The notes below the pieces were generated by a model. That model made no database searches. It was not told the origin of the DNA and saw only the letters and a program-made list of their open reading frames with translations. Both the position numbers and the translations under genes were made by a program. From DASWLF01 sp963768765 (lineage in GTDB: Bacteria > Desulfobacterota > Desulfobaccia > Desulfobaccales > 0-14-0-80-60-11), in contig CAVYJK010000020.1 in NCBI GenBank assembly GCA_963768765.1, forward strand, positions 124,001 through 188,000: a DNA stretch of 64,000 nt. Reading direction: 5' to 3'. Numbering within the stretch: the first letter of the stretch is position 1; each line of letters opens with the position of its first letter. Shown here piece by piece: positions 19,754 through 29,099 of this stretch.

Positions 19754-19854
19754 AATCCCCCTAAATCCCCCTTTAGAAAAGGGGGACTTTAAAGGCATCT
19801 AGATTGGTCGCCCTCATGGTTCCCCCCTTTTCTAAAGGGGGGCAAGGGGGGATT
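19754..19854. repeat. Inverted repeat of the aatccccc-taaat-cccccttt type
   Basis: Two arms (19754-19786 and 19821-19854) are near-exact inverted copies, and each arm can also fold internally (cccccttt..aaaggggg). This is a known style of dispersed intergenic hairpin in bacteria. It lies between gmhB and waaC. Confidence 0.75.
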
Positions 19855-19939
19855 ATTTGGAACACTCGAGGCCGGCAAGGACCTGAATTTTTTTGGCGAT
19901 TTTTTCATAGAGCCTCTAAGTCATTCCTTGAGCGTGGCT

Positions 19940-20992
19940 ATGACCTTATCTAATCGACGCCCCCGGATTTTGCTGGTCAAGCTGAGTTCCTTCGGAGACG
20001 TGCTCCACACCCTCCCCACCCTGGAGGCCCTGCGGGCCGCCTACCCCCAGGGCCGCATCACCTGGCTGGTGGAGGCGGCTTACGCCCCCTTGCTCTCCGG
20101 ACACCCCGCCCTGGATGAAGTGTGGGAGGCGCCGCGCCTCAGGCCCGGCCAGTTTTTCCGGGGCGACAATCCCGCCATTTTTGGCGGCCTCCTGCGCCGG
20201 CTGCGCTCCCGGGACTTCGACCTGGTGGTCGATTTGCAAGGGCTGCTGAAGAGCGCGCTGTGGGTATTGCTCTCCCGCAGCCCCCGCAAGGTGGGTTACG
20301 ATAAGACCCGGGAGGGCAGTTACCTGGTCTTGACGGAGCGGTTGCCGCCTTACGACCCGGAAGCCCACGCGGTGTGGCGCTATCTCAACCTGGCCCGCCA
20401 TCTGGGGGCCCCGGAGGCCTCCCCCCCTGCCCTGCCCCGGTTTCGCCTGGGCCTGGAGGCTGCCGTTGATCTCCGCCCGCTCCTTCCCGACCTGGCGGGT
20501 CGCCCCCTGGTGGTGCTCCATCCCGGGGCCCGCTGGCCCAGCAAACTATGGCCCGCGGCGTCCTGGGCCGGGCTGGCCGACTGGCTGAGCCGGGACCAGG
20601 GTTTCCAGGTGGCCGTCACCGGCAGCGGCGCCGACCGGGATCTGGCGGCGCAGATCTGCGCTCAAATTCGGGAGCCGGCGGTGAATCTCGCCGGCCACAC
20701 CTCCCTGGCGGAGCTGGCCGGGGTCCTCAAAGCCGCCCGGTTGGCGGTGACCACCGACACCGGCGCCATGCACCTGGCCGCGGCCCTGGGGACGAAGGTG
20801 GCGGCCCTCTTCGGCCCCACCGCGCCCTGGCGCACCGGGCCCTTCGGCGAGGGGCACCAGATTTTGCGCCTGGGCCTGATGTGCAGCCCCTGCTTCAAGC
20901 GGCGCTGCCCCCAGCCCCGCTGCCTTACGGACCTGCCGGTGGCAGAGGTCCGGACGGCGTGCGAGAAAATCTTGTCTCTCCGCGGAAATTAA
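19940..20992 (+). CDS. waaC: ADP-heptose:LPS heptosyltransferase I (GT9)
   Basis: This GT9 protein of about 350 residues begins with ILLVKLSSFGDVLHTLPTL, the sequence typical of WaaC, which adds the first heptose onto Kdo. Further marks are VVDLQGLLKSAL, VVLHPGARWPSKLWP and VTTDTGAMHLAAALG, with CSPCFKRRC at the C-terminus. I use the ATG at 19940; TTG 19928 and GTG 19934 are alternatives. The product works with waaF and the third GT9 at 22930. Confidence 0.88.
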   Translation: MTLSNRRPRILLVKLSSFGDVLHTLPTLEALRAAYPQGRITWLVEAAYAPLLSGHPALDEVWEAPRLRPGQFFRGDNPAIFGGLLRRLRSRDFDLVVDLQGLLKSALWVLLSRSPRKVGYDKTREGSYLVLTERLPPYDPEAHAVWRYLNLARHLGAPEASPPALPRFRLGLEAAVDLRPLLPDLAGRPLVVLHPGARWPSKLWPAASWAGLADWLSRDQGFQVAVTGSGADRDLAAQICAQIREPAVNLAGHTSLAELAGVLKAARLAVTTDTGAMHLAAALGTKVAALFGPTAPWRTGPFGEGHQILRLGLMCSPCFKRRCPQPRCLTDLPVAEVRTACEKILSLRGN

Positions 20993-21093
20993 TTGATATT
21001 ATGCAACCTGAGTTTAATTTAAGATGCAAAACTGGGCGGGATGAGTCTGCTATTTGCCAACTGGGTCCAGTGCCTGGTTTAAGTGGAGGAAAA

Positions 21094-21270
21094 ATGGCCA
21101 TCAGCAAGGATTTGTTGGAGATCCTGGCCTGCCCCAAGTGTAAGGGGGAGATCCGGCTCACCGAGAAAGGCGACGGCCTCATCTGCGATAAGTGCCGCCT
21201 GCTTTACGAAATCAAGGACGATATCCCCATCATGCTCATCGAAGAGGCCAAGCGCCTTGAGAATGAATAG
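21094..21270 (+). CDS. Trm112 family zinc-ribbon protein (UPF0434/YcaR)
   Basis: This 58-residue protein starts MAISKDLLEILACPKCKGEI and ends with a second cysteine pair CDKCRLLY, the Trm112-like zinc ribbon. A clear ggagg lies before the ATG. In E. coli the homologue ycaR lies next to lpxK and kdsB, so its place within an LPS cluster is expected. The molecular role in bacteria is not settled; Trm112 in eukaryotes activates methyltransferases. Confidence 0.9.
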   Translation: MAISKDLLEILACPKCKGEIRLTEKGDGLICDKCRLLYEIKDDIPIMLIEEAKRLENE

Positions 21271-21273
21271 TTT

Positions 21274-21385
21274 TTAGTTTTTGGTTTTTGGTAAAAGCTC
21301 TGGTTTACAAGCCGGACCTTAGAACTAAAGAGCCAAACCGAAAACCCACAACTAAAAACCAAAAACTCAAAACCAAAAACCGTCT
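21274..21385. repeat. A/T-rich short repeat of the aaaaccgaaaacc type
   Basis: The stretch begins with ttagtttttggtttttgg and ends with several copies of aaccaaaaac/aaccgaaaacc, giving an imperfect inverted repeat between trm112 and the next gene. Similar arrays are near 26228, 32666, 41652, 44430 and 44605. Confidence 0.7.
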
Positions 21386-21387
21386 TT

Positions 21388-22146
21388 ATGCTGTCCGTCA
21401 CCGTCATCGCCTTGAACCAGGAAGCCAACATCGGCCCTTGTCTTTCGTCCGTCAAATTCGCGGATGAGATCGTGGTGGTGGACACGGGCAGCACCGACCG
21501 CACCGTGGAGCTGGCCCGGGCCTACACGGACCGCGTCGTTGCCGCCCCTTGGCAGGGCTTTGCCCGCACCAAGAACTTCGCCCTGGACCAGGCCCGGGGC
21601 GATTGGGTCTTTTCCCTGGACACGGACGAACGGGTGCCCCCGGCCTTGCAGGCGGAAATCCTGGCGGTAGTCCAAGCCAACGGCCCCCTGAGCGGCTACC
21701 GGGTGCCCCGGAAGAACTACATTGGCGGCCGCTGGATCAAGCGCCTGGGGTGGTATCCGGATTACACCCTGCGGCTGTTCCGCCGGAGCCAGGGGCGCTT
21801 CCGGGACCGGGAGGTCCACGAAGAAGTGGAGGTGGCCGGGCCGGTGGGGAATTTGCAGACTCCTCTGGAGCATTATTCTTACGATAACCTCGTAGAATAC
21901 GCGGCGCGCCAGGAACATTACGCCCGCCTGGCTGCCAAAGAGATGGTCAAGCACGGCCGCCGGCCCTTTCCTGGAGAGCTGGTCTGGCGGCCAGCCCTGA
22001 CGTTCCTGAATCTGTTCTTCCTTAAGGGCGGTTTTTTGGAAGGCGCTTTGGGGCTCAGCCTGTCGCGCCAGTCCAGTCGCTATAATTTTTTGAAATATTA
22101 TTACCTGCGGGAACTTACCCGGGGAGTTGAACCAGATGGCCATTGA
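21388..22146 (+). CDS. Glycosyltransferase family 2, WaaE/KdtX-like LPS core transferase
   Basis: This 252-residue GT2 protein has the GT-A start MLSVTVIALNQEANIGPCL, DEIVVVDTGSTDRT, and the metal-binding region SLDTDERVP. The segment RKNYIGGRWIKRLGWYPDYT and the late HYSYDNLVEYAARQEHYA are typical of WaaE-type inner-core glucosyl or galactosyl transferases. A non-cleaved hydrophobic stretch near the C-terminus suggests membrane contact. The stop overlaps the start of lpxA by 11 bp. Confidence 0.85.
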   Translation: MLSVTVIALNQEANIGPCLSSVKFADEIVVVDTGSTDRTVELARAYTDRVVAAPWQGFARTKNFALDQARGDWVFSLDTDERVPPALQAEILAVVQANGPLSGYRVPRKNYIGGRWIKRLGWYPDYTLRLFRRSQGRFRDREVHEEVEVAGPVGNLQTPLEHYSYDNLVEYAARQEHYARLAAKEMVKHGRRPFPGELVWRPALTFLNLFFLKGGFLEGALGLSLSRQSSRYNFLKYYYLRELTRGVEPDGH

Positions 22147-22940
22147 CCCCAGCGCCCGCCTCGCCCCCGACGTGGAGTTGGCCCCGGATGTGGAAGTAGG
22201 CCCCGGGGTGATCATCGACGGCCCCAGCCGCATCGGGGCGGGGTGCCGCATCCTGGCCCACGCCTACATCGGCCCTTACACCACCATGGGGGAGCATAAC
22301 CTCATCGGCTTCGGGGCCGTCATCGGCTATGACCCCCAGGACTACGCCTTCAAAGGGGGGGAGAGCTACACCCTCATCGGGGACCACAACCTCATCCGGG
22401 AATACGTCACCATCCACCGGGGCACCAAGCCGGGGAGCGCCACCCGGGTGGGCAACCACAACTTCCTCATGGCGCTCTCCCACATGGCCCACAACTCGTC
22501 CCTGGGCGACCACGTGGTGCTGGTGAACGGCGCCCTGGTGGGCGGCTACGTGGAAGTGGCGGACCGGGCCTTTATCTCCGCCAACTGCCTGCTCCATCAA
22601 TTCATCCGGGTGGGCACCCTGGTGATGATGCGGGGTGGGGCCCGGGCCTCCCGGGATTTGCCGCCTTTTTGCAACATCGACGACACCCACACCGTCAAGG
22701 GCCTCAACCTGGTGGGGTTGCGCCGGGCGGGGTTTTCCCGGGAGCAGATCGCCCCCCTGCGCCAGCGCAGTGCGGCTCCTGTTCGGGACCAGGATGAATC
22801 TGAAGTTGGCCCTGGAGCAGGTGGAGGCCGAAGTTCCCCTGACCCCGGAAGTTTCCCACCTGTTGGAATTCATCCGCGCCTCCAAGCGGGGGGTGGCGGT
22901 GGGCCCCAGGCAAGCGGTCCGGGAGGCCGATGAGCTTTAA
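22136..22940 (+). pseudogene. lpxA: UDP-N-acetylglucosamine acyltransferase LpxA, with one frame break
   Basis: LpxA does the first step of lipid A synthesis. The left-handed beta-helix hexapeptide repeats fill residues 1-190, with IREYVTIHRGT and the catalytic-His region SHMAHNSSLGDH as family marks. VGLRRAGFSREQIAPLR then leads into the helical C-terminus. There one extra base near 22761-22768 (ccagcgcag) shifts the frame, and AVRLLFGTRMNLKLALEQVEA continues in the next frame to the TAA at 22938-22940. Repaired length is about 267 residues, close to E. coli LpxA. It overlaps the upstream GT2 and the downstream GT9, so it is in the LPS operon. The usual fabZ/lpxD neighbours are absent. Confidence 0.9.
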
Positions 22941-23979
22941 ACGCGTCCTGGTCATCAAGCTGAAGCAGCCGGGGGACGTCCTGGTGAGCACCCCGGTCAT
23001 CGGCGCCTTGAAAGAGGCCTGGCCTCACTGCCACCTCGCTTACCTGGTCCCCAGGGGGACGGAGGAGATGGTGGCCGGCCACCCGGGGCTGGACGAGCTG
23101 CTGGTGGTGGACCGGCGGGGCGAGACCTGGAGCCAGGCCCTAAGATTCGTCCGGGAATTGCGGCGGCGGCGCTTCGACCTGGTCATCGATCTCTCCGGCG
23201 GCGACCGGGGGGCTATTTATTCGTTGCTGTCCGGGGCCAGGGAGCGAGTCGGCTTTGTCCATCCCGGGCAGCCCTTCTGGCAGCGGCGGCTCTGCTTTAC
23301 CCGGTTGCTGCCCCGGCCGCCGGTCAGGATGCACATGGTGGACCAGAACCTGGAGGCCCTGCGGGCCCTGGGAATCGAGCCCTTAAACCCGCGCCTCCAG
23401 TTTTTCTGGGACCAGGCGGTGGAAGGGCGGGTGCGAGAGCGGCTCGCCGCCCTTAACCTGACCCCCGGCGGCTTCGTGGTCATGCACCCCGGGGCCGGCT
23501 GGCGCTTCAAGTGCTGGACCCCCGCGGGCTACGCCCGGATGCTGGAGGCCCTGCAAGGCGACTGGGGTCTGCCCGTGGTCCTCACCGGGTCCCGGGCCTC
23601 CCTGGAGCAGGAGTTGCTGGCCGAGATTCTTAGAGAAAGCCAAGTTGACCCCATAAATCTGGTGGGGACCTTAAGCCTGAAGGAGCTGGGGGCCCTTATC
23701 GCCCGGGCCCGCTTTTTCTTCGGGGTGGACAGCGCCCCCATGCACCTGGCCGCGGCGGTGGACACCCCGGCGGTGGCCCTCTTCGGCCCCAGCGGGGTGT
23801 TCAACTGGGGCCCCTGGGGCGAGAACCACCTGGTGATCACCAAGGATTGGGACTGCCTGCCTTGCGGCCGGGACGGCTGCCAGGGCTCCAAGATCAGCCG
23901 CTGCCTAATGGAACTTACCGCGGCCGAGGTTTTGCAACGGTTGGAGGAATGGACTAAAGGATCAAAGATATTGACCTAG
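22930..23979 (+). CDS. Third GT9 heptosyltransferase (WaaQ-like)
   Basis: This 349-residue GT9 protein has VLVIKLKQPGDVLVSTPVI at the start, VVMHPGAGWRFKCWTP in the second domain, and FFGVDSAPMHLAAAV for the nucleotide-sugar site. The KxxQPGD variant of the first motif is typical of WaaQ (heptosyltransferase III), which adds a side-branch heptose to the core. It overlaps the end of lpxA by 11 bp and closes the LPS operon. Confidence 0.82.
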   Translation: MSFKRVLVIKLKQPGDVLVSTPVIGALKEAWPHCHLAYLVPRGTEEMVAGHPGLDELLVVDRRGETWSQALRFVRELRRRRFDLVIDLSGGDRGAIYSLLSGARERVGFVHPGQPFWQRRLCFTRLLPRPPVRMHMVDQNLEALRALGIEPLNPRLQFFWDQAVEGRVRERLAALNLTPGGFVVMHPGAGWRFKCWTPAGYARMLEALQGDWGLPVVLTGSRASLEQELLAEILRESQVDPINLVGTLSLKELGALIARARFFFGVDSAPMHLAAAVDTPAVALFGPSGVFNWGPWGENHLVITKDWDCLPCGRDGCQGSKISRCLMELTAAEVLQRLEEWTKGSKILT

Positions 23980-24044
23980 GGCGGTGCGCCAACCGCCCCT
24001 ACCTGAGATGGCACTTGGCTGTCGAACCACCCACAGGTTTAAAT

Positions 24045-24114
24045 GTCATTCTGAGCGAAGCGAAGAATCTCGTATTTCCAGTCAGTTGAGATCCTTCACT
24101 TCGTTCAGGATGAC
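24045..24114. repeat. Palindromic repeat gtcattctgagcgaag..cgttcaggatgac (family C), copy 1
   Basis: The arms gtcattctgagcgaagcgaag and cttcacttcgttcaggatgac pair with few mismatches around a central aatctcg..gagatcc. Relatives: 62246-62317, a copy interrupted by the MITE at 41758-41985, and a half at 62547-62571. It is followed by ttttcaacaacctgatag, which has a match after the copy at 62246. Confidence 0.8.
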
Positions 24115-24236
24115 ATGGAAAATCCATTTTTCAACAACCTGATAGTTATCGCCGCAGGCTTTGGCCTGCGCCCTTGATAGCTTGGCTCAATTCACGCAGG
24201 CTAAGGCCTGCGCCTCCTATTCTAGAGGAGAAAGGC

Positions 24237-24743
24237 ATGGCCAGAGTCTTAGGGGACCGACTCATGGTGAACGTGGCCCGGAAGCCCGGGGAGGAGCAGA
24301 TTATCGACCTGATGGCCCTCTTTAATGACCACCCCAACAAGATTATCACCGTAGCCGGCACGGTGGGGGCCGACGGCGCCCCCAACACCTGCCCCGTATC
24401 CCTCATCTACGCCAAAGACGACCAGACCCTACTGGTGGCCACCCTGCGGCACAGCGCCACCACCGCCAACCTGCGCCGGGACGGCCGGGTGTCCCTGGAA
24501 ATTATGGCGGCCGACGACCTGGTCATGGGCATCCAGGGGACCATGCGGCTGCTCAGGGAACCCATGGAAGCCAGCGACGCCATGGCCTTGTGGGAGATGC
24601 GGGTTACGAAGGTGAAGCAGGACACTTCCCCGGCCCAGCGGGTCATCCAGGGCCCGGCTTCGGCGCCCCGCTCGGACAAGGCCGCGGCCTTCGAGAAGGC
24701 GGCCTTCGCCGAACTGGTGGCAGCCGCAGCAAAATCTGGTTAA
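24237..24743 (+). CDS. Pyridoxamine 5'-phosphate oxidase-like flavin-fold protein
   Basis: This 168-residue protein has the split-barrel sequence NKIITVAGTVGADGAPNTCPVSL (read as pieces) and DQTLLVATLRHSATTANLRRDG, typical of the PNPOx-like/FMN-binding superfamily. Such proteins bind FMN or F420 and reduce small molecules, but the substrate is unknown. I chose the ATG at 24237 because agaggagaaagg precedes it. No operon partner is evident. Confidence 0.75.
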   Translation: MARVLGDRLMVNVARKPGEEQIIDLMALFNDHPNKIITVAGTVGADGAPNTCPVSLIYAKDDQTLLVATLRHSATTANLRRDGRVSLEIMAADDLVMGIQGTMRLLREPMEASDAMALWEMRVTKVKQDTSPAQRVIQGPASAPRSDKAAAFEKAAFAELVAAAAKSG

Positions 24744-24802
24744 TCGGCGGAAATCAACGGGATCCCGGGGTTTATCGAAGCTCAGGAAGATGATGAGGCA
24801 TT

Positions 24803-24830
24803 GCAGGGGCGGGTTTGAAACCCGCCCCTG
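24803..24830. repeat. Palindromic repeat family B, copy 4
   Basis: gcaggggcgggtttgaaacccgcccctg, a 28-base palindrome with one arm variant, in the 201-bp gap before the glycosyltransferase at 24945. Confidence 0.8.
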
Positions 24831-24944
24831 GAGTCCGCGACCCTGCGGTGGTAGCTCAATTCCTGGGCCCTTAGGGCGTGATAAATCATGCCCCTACCCA
24901 AACCGGATCAATTATTCCGATGAGAGTCAATTAGACTTTAGTCC

Positions 24945-26097
24945 ATGAAAATCGCCATCCTAGGGCAGCGACTGGGCGGACTGGGCGGGGCGGAAACCAC
25001 CCTGGCGCACCTGGGGCGCGGCCTGGCGGCCGCCGGGCACGAAGTGACGGTTTATGGAGCCGGCGGCGAGAAGGAGGCCTTAAAAGCTCTGGGGCCCGGG
25101 GTCGCCTACGTACCGGTGCCGGTTTGGGGCGGCAAAGCCGGAAGAGTGCTGTCCTATGCCCTGAATACCCGGCGCCTTTTGAGGCAATCCCCGCCCCAGG
25201 TGGTTTTCAGCCTGGAGCGCACCCTGCACCAGCAGGTCTACCGGGCCGGGGACGGCTGCCACCGGGAGTGGCTGGCGCGGCGGGCGCCGTTTCTCTCGCC
25301 CGCGGCCCGGGTGGCGGAGCGCCTGCGCCCTTTTCACCGGATGATGCTTTTCCTGGAGAAGCGCCTGTTTGCCGATCCCGGATTGCGGCGGGTCATCGCC
25401 AACTCCCGGCAGGTTAAGGAAGAAATTATCCGTCACTACGGGGTGGACCCCGGGCGCCTCCGGGTGATCTATAACGGCCTGGACCGGGAAAAATTTCGAC
25501 CCCAGGAGGAGCCGGCCTTGATAGCCCTGCGGCAGCGCCTGGGGGCGCCGCCCACTGCCGGCATCGTTTTATTTGTGGGCTCCGGCTTTAAACGCAAGGG
25601 TTTGGCTTATCTAATTGAGGCCTTCGGCAGTCTAACAGATAAGCACAGCGTCCTCTGGGTGGTGGGCAAGGGGAACGCGGCCCCCTATCGGCGGTTGGTC
25701 GGGAGGCTGGGGTGCGCCCCCCGGGTCAAGTTCTGGGGGCCACAGCCCGAGACCGCCCCGTTTTACCAGGCCGCGGCGGTGCTGGCGCTGCCCACCCTCT
25801 ACGACCCTTGCAGCAACGTGGTGCTGGAGGCCCTGGCCTGCGGCACCCCGGTGGTCACCACCGCGGCCAACGGCGCCGCCGAGTTTCTGACCCCCGGGCT
25901 TAACGGTGAGATTTTGTCCCAACCGGACGACGTGACCGGCCTGGCGGCGAGCCCTGGCCGCCTACCTGAGCCGGGGCCCGGACCCAACCGTGCGCCGGGC
26001 CGCCCGGGAGGCGGTGGCGCACTTGAGCTGGGAGACCACCGTGGCCCAAACCCTAACCGTACTGGAGGAAGCCGCGGCGGAGGGGGGAGGTGGATAA
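24945..26097 (+). pseudogene. GT4 glycosyltransferase, LPS core type (WaaG-like), with one frame break near the end
   Basis: This glycosyltransferase of about 383 residues after repair begins MKIAILGQRLGGLGGAETTL. It has the GT-B donor-site sequence ALPTLYDPCSNVVLEALACG, the E-x7-E motif region of GT4 enzymes such as WaaG, and the early YRAGDGCHREWLARR typical of core glucosyltransferases. Near 25950-25953 an extra C (gcgagccctggc) shifts the frame; LAAYLSRGPDPTVRRAA continues in the next frame to TAA at 26095-26097. It is separated from the main LPS operon by repeats and the flavin-fold gene. Confidence 0.85.
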
Positions 26098-26165
26098 TTT
26101 TGGGGGGAGGGAGCCAGGGGCAAAAGCCCCTGCCCCCTCCCCCAAACCCCCTCCCCCAACCCCTT
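26097..26165. repeat. G/C-rich hairpin repeat (family A), copy 2
   Basis: Shares with 2051-2115 the central ccaggggc..gcccctg hairpin, the flanking ccccctcccccaaacccc and the tail caacccctta. It begins at the stop codon of the glycosyltransferase. Confidence 0.8.
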
Positions 26166-26259
26166 AAGCAGGGCAGGTTAAGCCGGGGCCGATGGCCCCG
26201 CCTTACCCATGTTTCATCTAGATGTATTTTACCGAAAACCGAAAACCGGTATGTAAACC

Positions 26260-27219
26260 ATGCTTGCGCTTTATTTCGACGGAAAGTTAGAGATGAAGGA
26301 GTTGCCCCGGCCGGAACCCAGGCCCGGCGAAGTCCTCATCCAGGTACACCTGGCCGGGGTCTGCCGCACCGACTTGGAGGTCCTGAAAGGCTATCACGAC
26401 TTCCGGGGGGTGTTGGGCCACGAGTTCGTGGGCACGGTGGCCGGCCCCGAGAACTCTCCCTGGCTGGGCCGGCGGGTGGTGGGCGAGATCAACGTCAGTT
26501 GCGGCCAGTGCGACCGGTGCCGCCGGGGTCTGACCCGCCACTGCCGGGAGCGCCAGGTGTTGGGCCTCAAGGACCGGGACGGGGCCTTCGCCCCATATCT
26601 GACCCTGCCGGCGGCCAACCTACACGCCGTTCCCGCGGAAGTGGCGGATGAGGTGGCGGTCTTCACCGAACCCCTGGCCGCAGCCCTGCGGGTGCTGGAG
26701 GCCGCGCCCGTCTCCCCGGAGGACAAGGTCCTGGTGGTGGGTGATGGCCGTCTGGGACTCCTGATCGCCTGGGTCCTGGCCCTGCACGGGGCCCAGGTCC
26801 ACCTGGCCGGCCACCATCCGGAGCACCTGTTGCTGGCCGAGCCTTACGGAGTGTCCACGTACCTGGAAAGCGAGCTGCCGCCCGGAGATTACGACGTGGT
26901 GGTGGAAGCCAGCGGCGCCACCGGCGGCCTGGACCTGGCCCTGACCCGGGTGCGGCCCCAGGGCGCGGTGGTATTGAAAAGCACTTATGCCGGCCGTTAC
27001 GATCTCGATCCGGCCGGCCTGGTGGTGCCGGAGGTGCGCCTGACCGGCTGCCGCTGCGGCCCCTTCCCCGGGGCCCTGCGTTTGCTCAAGCAGGGCTGGG
27101 TGGATCCCCGTCCCCTCATCGCCCGCAGCTTTTCCCTGGCCCAGGGTCTGGAGGCCATGGCCTGGGCCCGGGGCGCCGGGGTGCTGAAAGTATTGCTTGA
27201 CTGCCGGGTTACGGGCTAA
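26260..27219 (+). CDS. Zinc-dependent alcohol dehydrogenase family protein (MDR)
   Basis: This 319-residue medium-chain dehydrogenase has a catalytic zinc site (GVCRTDLEV, then LGHEFVG), the structural four-cysteine zinc lobe CGQCDRCRRGLTRHC, and the Rossmann motif VLVVGDGRLGLLIA. Its length is slightly below the usual 340-350. Substrate unknown; sugar- or polyol-dehydrogenases of this type often make precursors for surface glycans. It follows an aaaaccgaaaacc repeat. Confidence 0.85.
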   Translation: MLALYFDGKLEMKELPRPEPRPGEVLIQVHLAGVCRTDLEVLKGYHDFRGVLGHEFVGTVAGPENSPWLGRRVVGEINVSCGQCDRCRRGLTRHCRERQVLGLKDRDGAFAPYLTLPAANLHAVPAEVADEVAVFTEPLAAALRVLEAAPVSPEDKVLVVGDGRLGLLIAWVLALHGAQVHLAGHHPEHLLLAEPYGVSTYLESELPPGDYDVVVEASGATGGLDLALTRVRPQGAVVLKSTYAGRYDLDPAGLVVPEVRLTGCRCGPFPGALRLLKQGWVDPRPLIARSFSLAQGLEAMAWARGAGVLKVLLDCRVTG

Positions 27220-27559
27220 CAAAACTCCTGCCTGTGGTGCTGTTCCGCCATTACCTTAACAAGGTTTTCAGGGCTAAACTCCCCCTCCCTTGATGGGAGG
27301 GGGTTGGGGGGGGCGGATTAACATTATGGGATTGTGGATATTTTAATCACCCCCATCCCGACCCTCCCCCCTCAAGGGGGAGGGAAAAAGACGAATCAAT
27401 TTTGCAAGGTATTTCTGGTACGCAATACTCTGAAGACGGTGGCAAGAATTTCCCTGACCGCTCCCCATCCCTCCTCTAAGGTTATAAAAATGATATATTG
27501 AGCTCAAATTAACGAAGTTCTCCGCCTCGAATCCAAATAGTAATCTGTGGTTGCATACT
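27220..27559. other. 340-bp gap with a G-rich inverted repeat, no gene recognised
   Basis: Around 27277-27380 the segments ctccccctcccttgatgggagggggttgggg and the later cccccatcccgaccctcccccctcaagggggaggg form an inverted repeat. The stretch 27470-27550 is AT-rich and may hold the promoter for the next gene. Confidence 0.55.
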
Positions 27560-27965
27560 ATGAGCCGTTTCCTGGAATACGAAGTGAAACCCGGGGACAA
27601 CGTGCCCCAGGGCCTGCCCCGGCTGCGGCTGCCGGTGCTGTCCCCGGTCTGGCGGGGCCGGGCCCTGCGGCTTAAGTACCCCGACGGGGAAATCCACACC
27701 CTGGTGGGTTGGTCGGGCGAAGGCCGCGGCGGGCCCTGTGAACTCCGGGTCTTTTGGACCCGGCACCGGCCGGAGGGGCCGGCGGTGGCGCTCGCCATCG
27801 GCGGGGACGCGGGCCTCCGTAATCTCGCTCCCGGGGCCGGTGGCGAACCCGGCCCGGGGCCTGCCCTTCCTGGCCCTGGCTGAAAGCCTGATTCCGTCTG
27901 GGGTCCGGCAAATCATCGGTCCGGCCCCGGAACCGGAGGCCAGGCCGACGCAGCTGTTGCTTTAA
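27560..27965 (+). pseudogene. Hypothetical protein, probably frame-broken
   Basis: The first frame gives MSRFLEYEVKPGDNVPQGLP with plausible coding bias to about codon 90. The next frame then carries LPGPVANPARGLPFLALAES to a stop at 27965. One extra base between 27800 and 27840 would join them into about 134 residues. There is no signal peptide and no recognisable family. The joining is inferred from smooth coding character only. Confidence 0.4.
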
Positions 27966-28092
27966 TTTCCTTAGCCTGATTGACGACGGACCTGACAGGT
28001 CGTCGCCAGACCGGTATAATTTCGGCAGGTCATGGGGGGCGCCGCAGAAAATCTCCTTCCCGGCGCCCAGGATGAACAAATTGGAGGACCAC

Positions 28093-28878
28093 ATGCGCAA
28101 GCCTTGGTGGCCGATATTTCTCTCCCTGGGATGGGCCCTGGCCCTGATAACCGGACTGTGGCAGGCGATCCCGGCCCCGGCCTACGGCGCCTCCGCGGTG
28201 GGGCTGCAGTCCGACTTCATCCGGGTGGCGGACCAGGTGATGCCTTCGGTGGTGAGCCTGAAGGCCGTCCGGGTGGTAACCGTCCAACCCTACGGCGCGC
28301 CCGAAGATTTTTTCCGGGGCACGCCCTTTGAGGGCAGTTTCCGGGAGTTCGGGCAACCCGTCCGCCGCCGCCAGGTGGGGCAAGGCTCCGGGGTCATTAT
28401 CGATGCCCGGGGCTACATCCTGACCAACAACCACGTGGTGGCCGGCTCCCAAGAGATCCTGGTGCACCTAAATGACGGCCGGGAAATAAAGGGCCGGGTG
28501 GTGGGCACCAATTCCCGTTTCGACGTAGCCCTGGTGCAGGTGCCGGTCCAGGGTTTAAAACCGGCGGTTATGGCAGATTCCTCCGGGATTCGGGTGGGCC
28601 AGTGGGCCATTGCCATCGGCAGCCCCTTCGGCCTGGAAAAGACCATGACGGTGGGAATCATCAGCGCCACCGGCCGCCGGGGCCTGGGTAAAGGCACTTA
28701 CGGCGACTTCATCCAGACGGACGCCTCCATCAACCCGGGGAACAGCGGCGGCCCCTTGCTGGACATCGACGGCCGGGTGGTGGGCATCAATACCATGATC
28801 GCGGCCCAGGCCCAGGGCATCGGCTTTGCCATTCCCATCAACATGGCCCGTAAGATTATTACCCCCTGGATGAAGTGA
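28093..28878 (+). CDS. S1C serine protease (HtrA/Deg family) without PDZ domain
   Basis: After an export signal (ATG at 28093, preceded by ggagg) this protein has the trypsin-like Deg domain: His in TNNHVVAGSQE, Asp in SRFDVALVQV and Ser in NPGNSGGPLLD. It ends at about residue 261, right after the protease domain (INMARKIITPW), so the usual one or two PDZ domains are missing. The cut may be a natural short form or a truncation, since decayed sequence follows. It would act as a periplasmic protease. Confidence 0.85.
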   Translation: MRKPWWPIFLSLGWALALITGLWQAIPAPAYGASAVGLQSDFIRVADQVMPSVVSLKAVRVVTVQPYGAPEDFFRGTPFEGSFREFGQPVRRRQVGQGSGVIIDARGYILTNNHVVAGSQEILVHLNDGREIKGRVVGTNSRFDVALVQVPVQGLKPAVMADSSGIRVGQWAIAIGSPFGLEKTMTVGIISATGRRGLGKGTYGDFIQTDASINPGNSGGPLLDIDGRVVGINTMIAAQAQGIGFAIPINMARKIITPWMK

Positions 28879-29099
28879 GCCGTGAGCCTGGCCCCATCGG
28901 ATGACAGGCTCAAGGCCCACGTTTCCGAGGTCAGGGCAGTCATCTAAGCCGAGAAAATGTGGGAGCGGGTGCTGCAAGGAGCCCGGGAGGGTTAGCCGGA
29001 GAATCTGGAGAGCCCGGTGCAGTTCGCCTATTTCGGCGGCTTCATCGACCTGGCGGCGGTGCGCCGGTTGCTCCTGGTGGACCGCAGCGAGAGGAGGCC
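28879..29099 (+). pseudogene. Decayed reading frame between the protease and the MBL hydrolase
   Basis: The frame starting at the GTG near 28882 (VSLAPSDDRLKAHVSEVRAV) meets TAA, then continues as KMWERVLQGAREG, meets TAG, and continues as PENLESPVQFAYFGGFIDL and AAVRRLLLVD. The amino-acid pattern looks protein-like across both stops, which suggests remnants of a lost gene rather than a functional one. I do not recognise the family. Confidence 0.35.
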
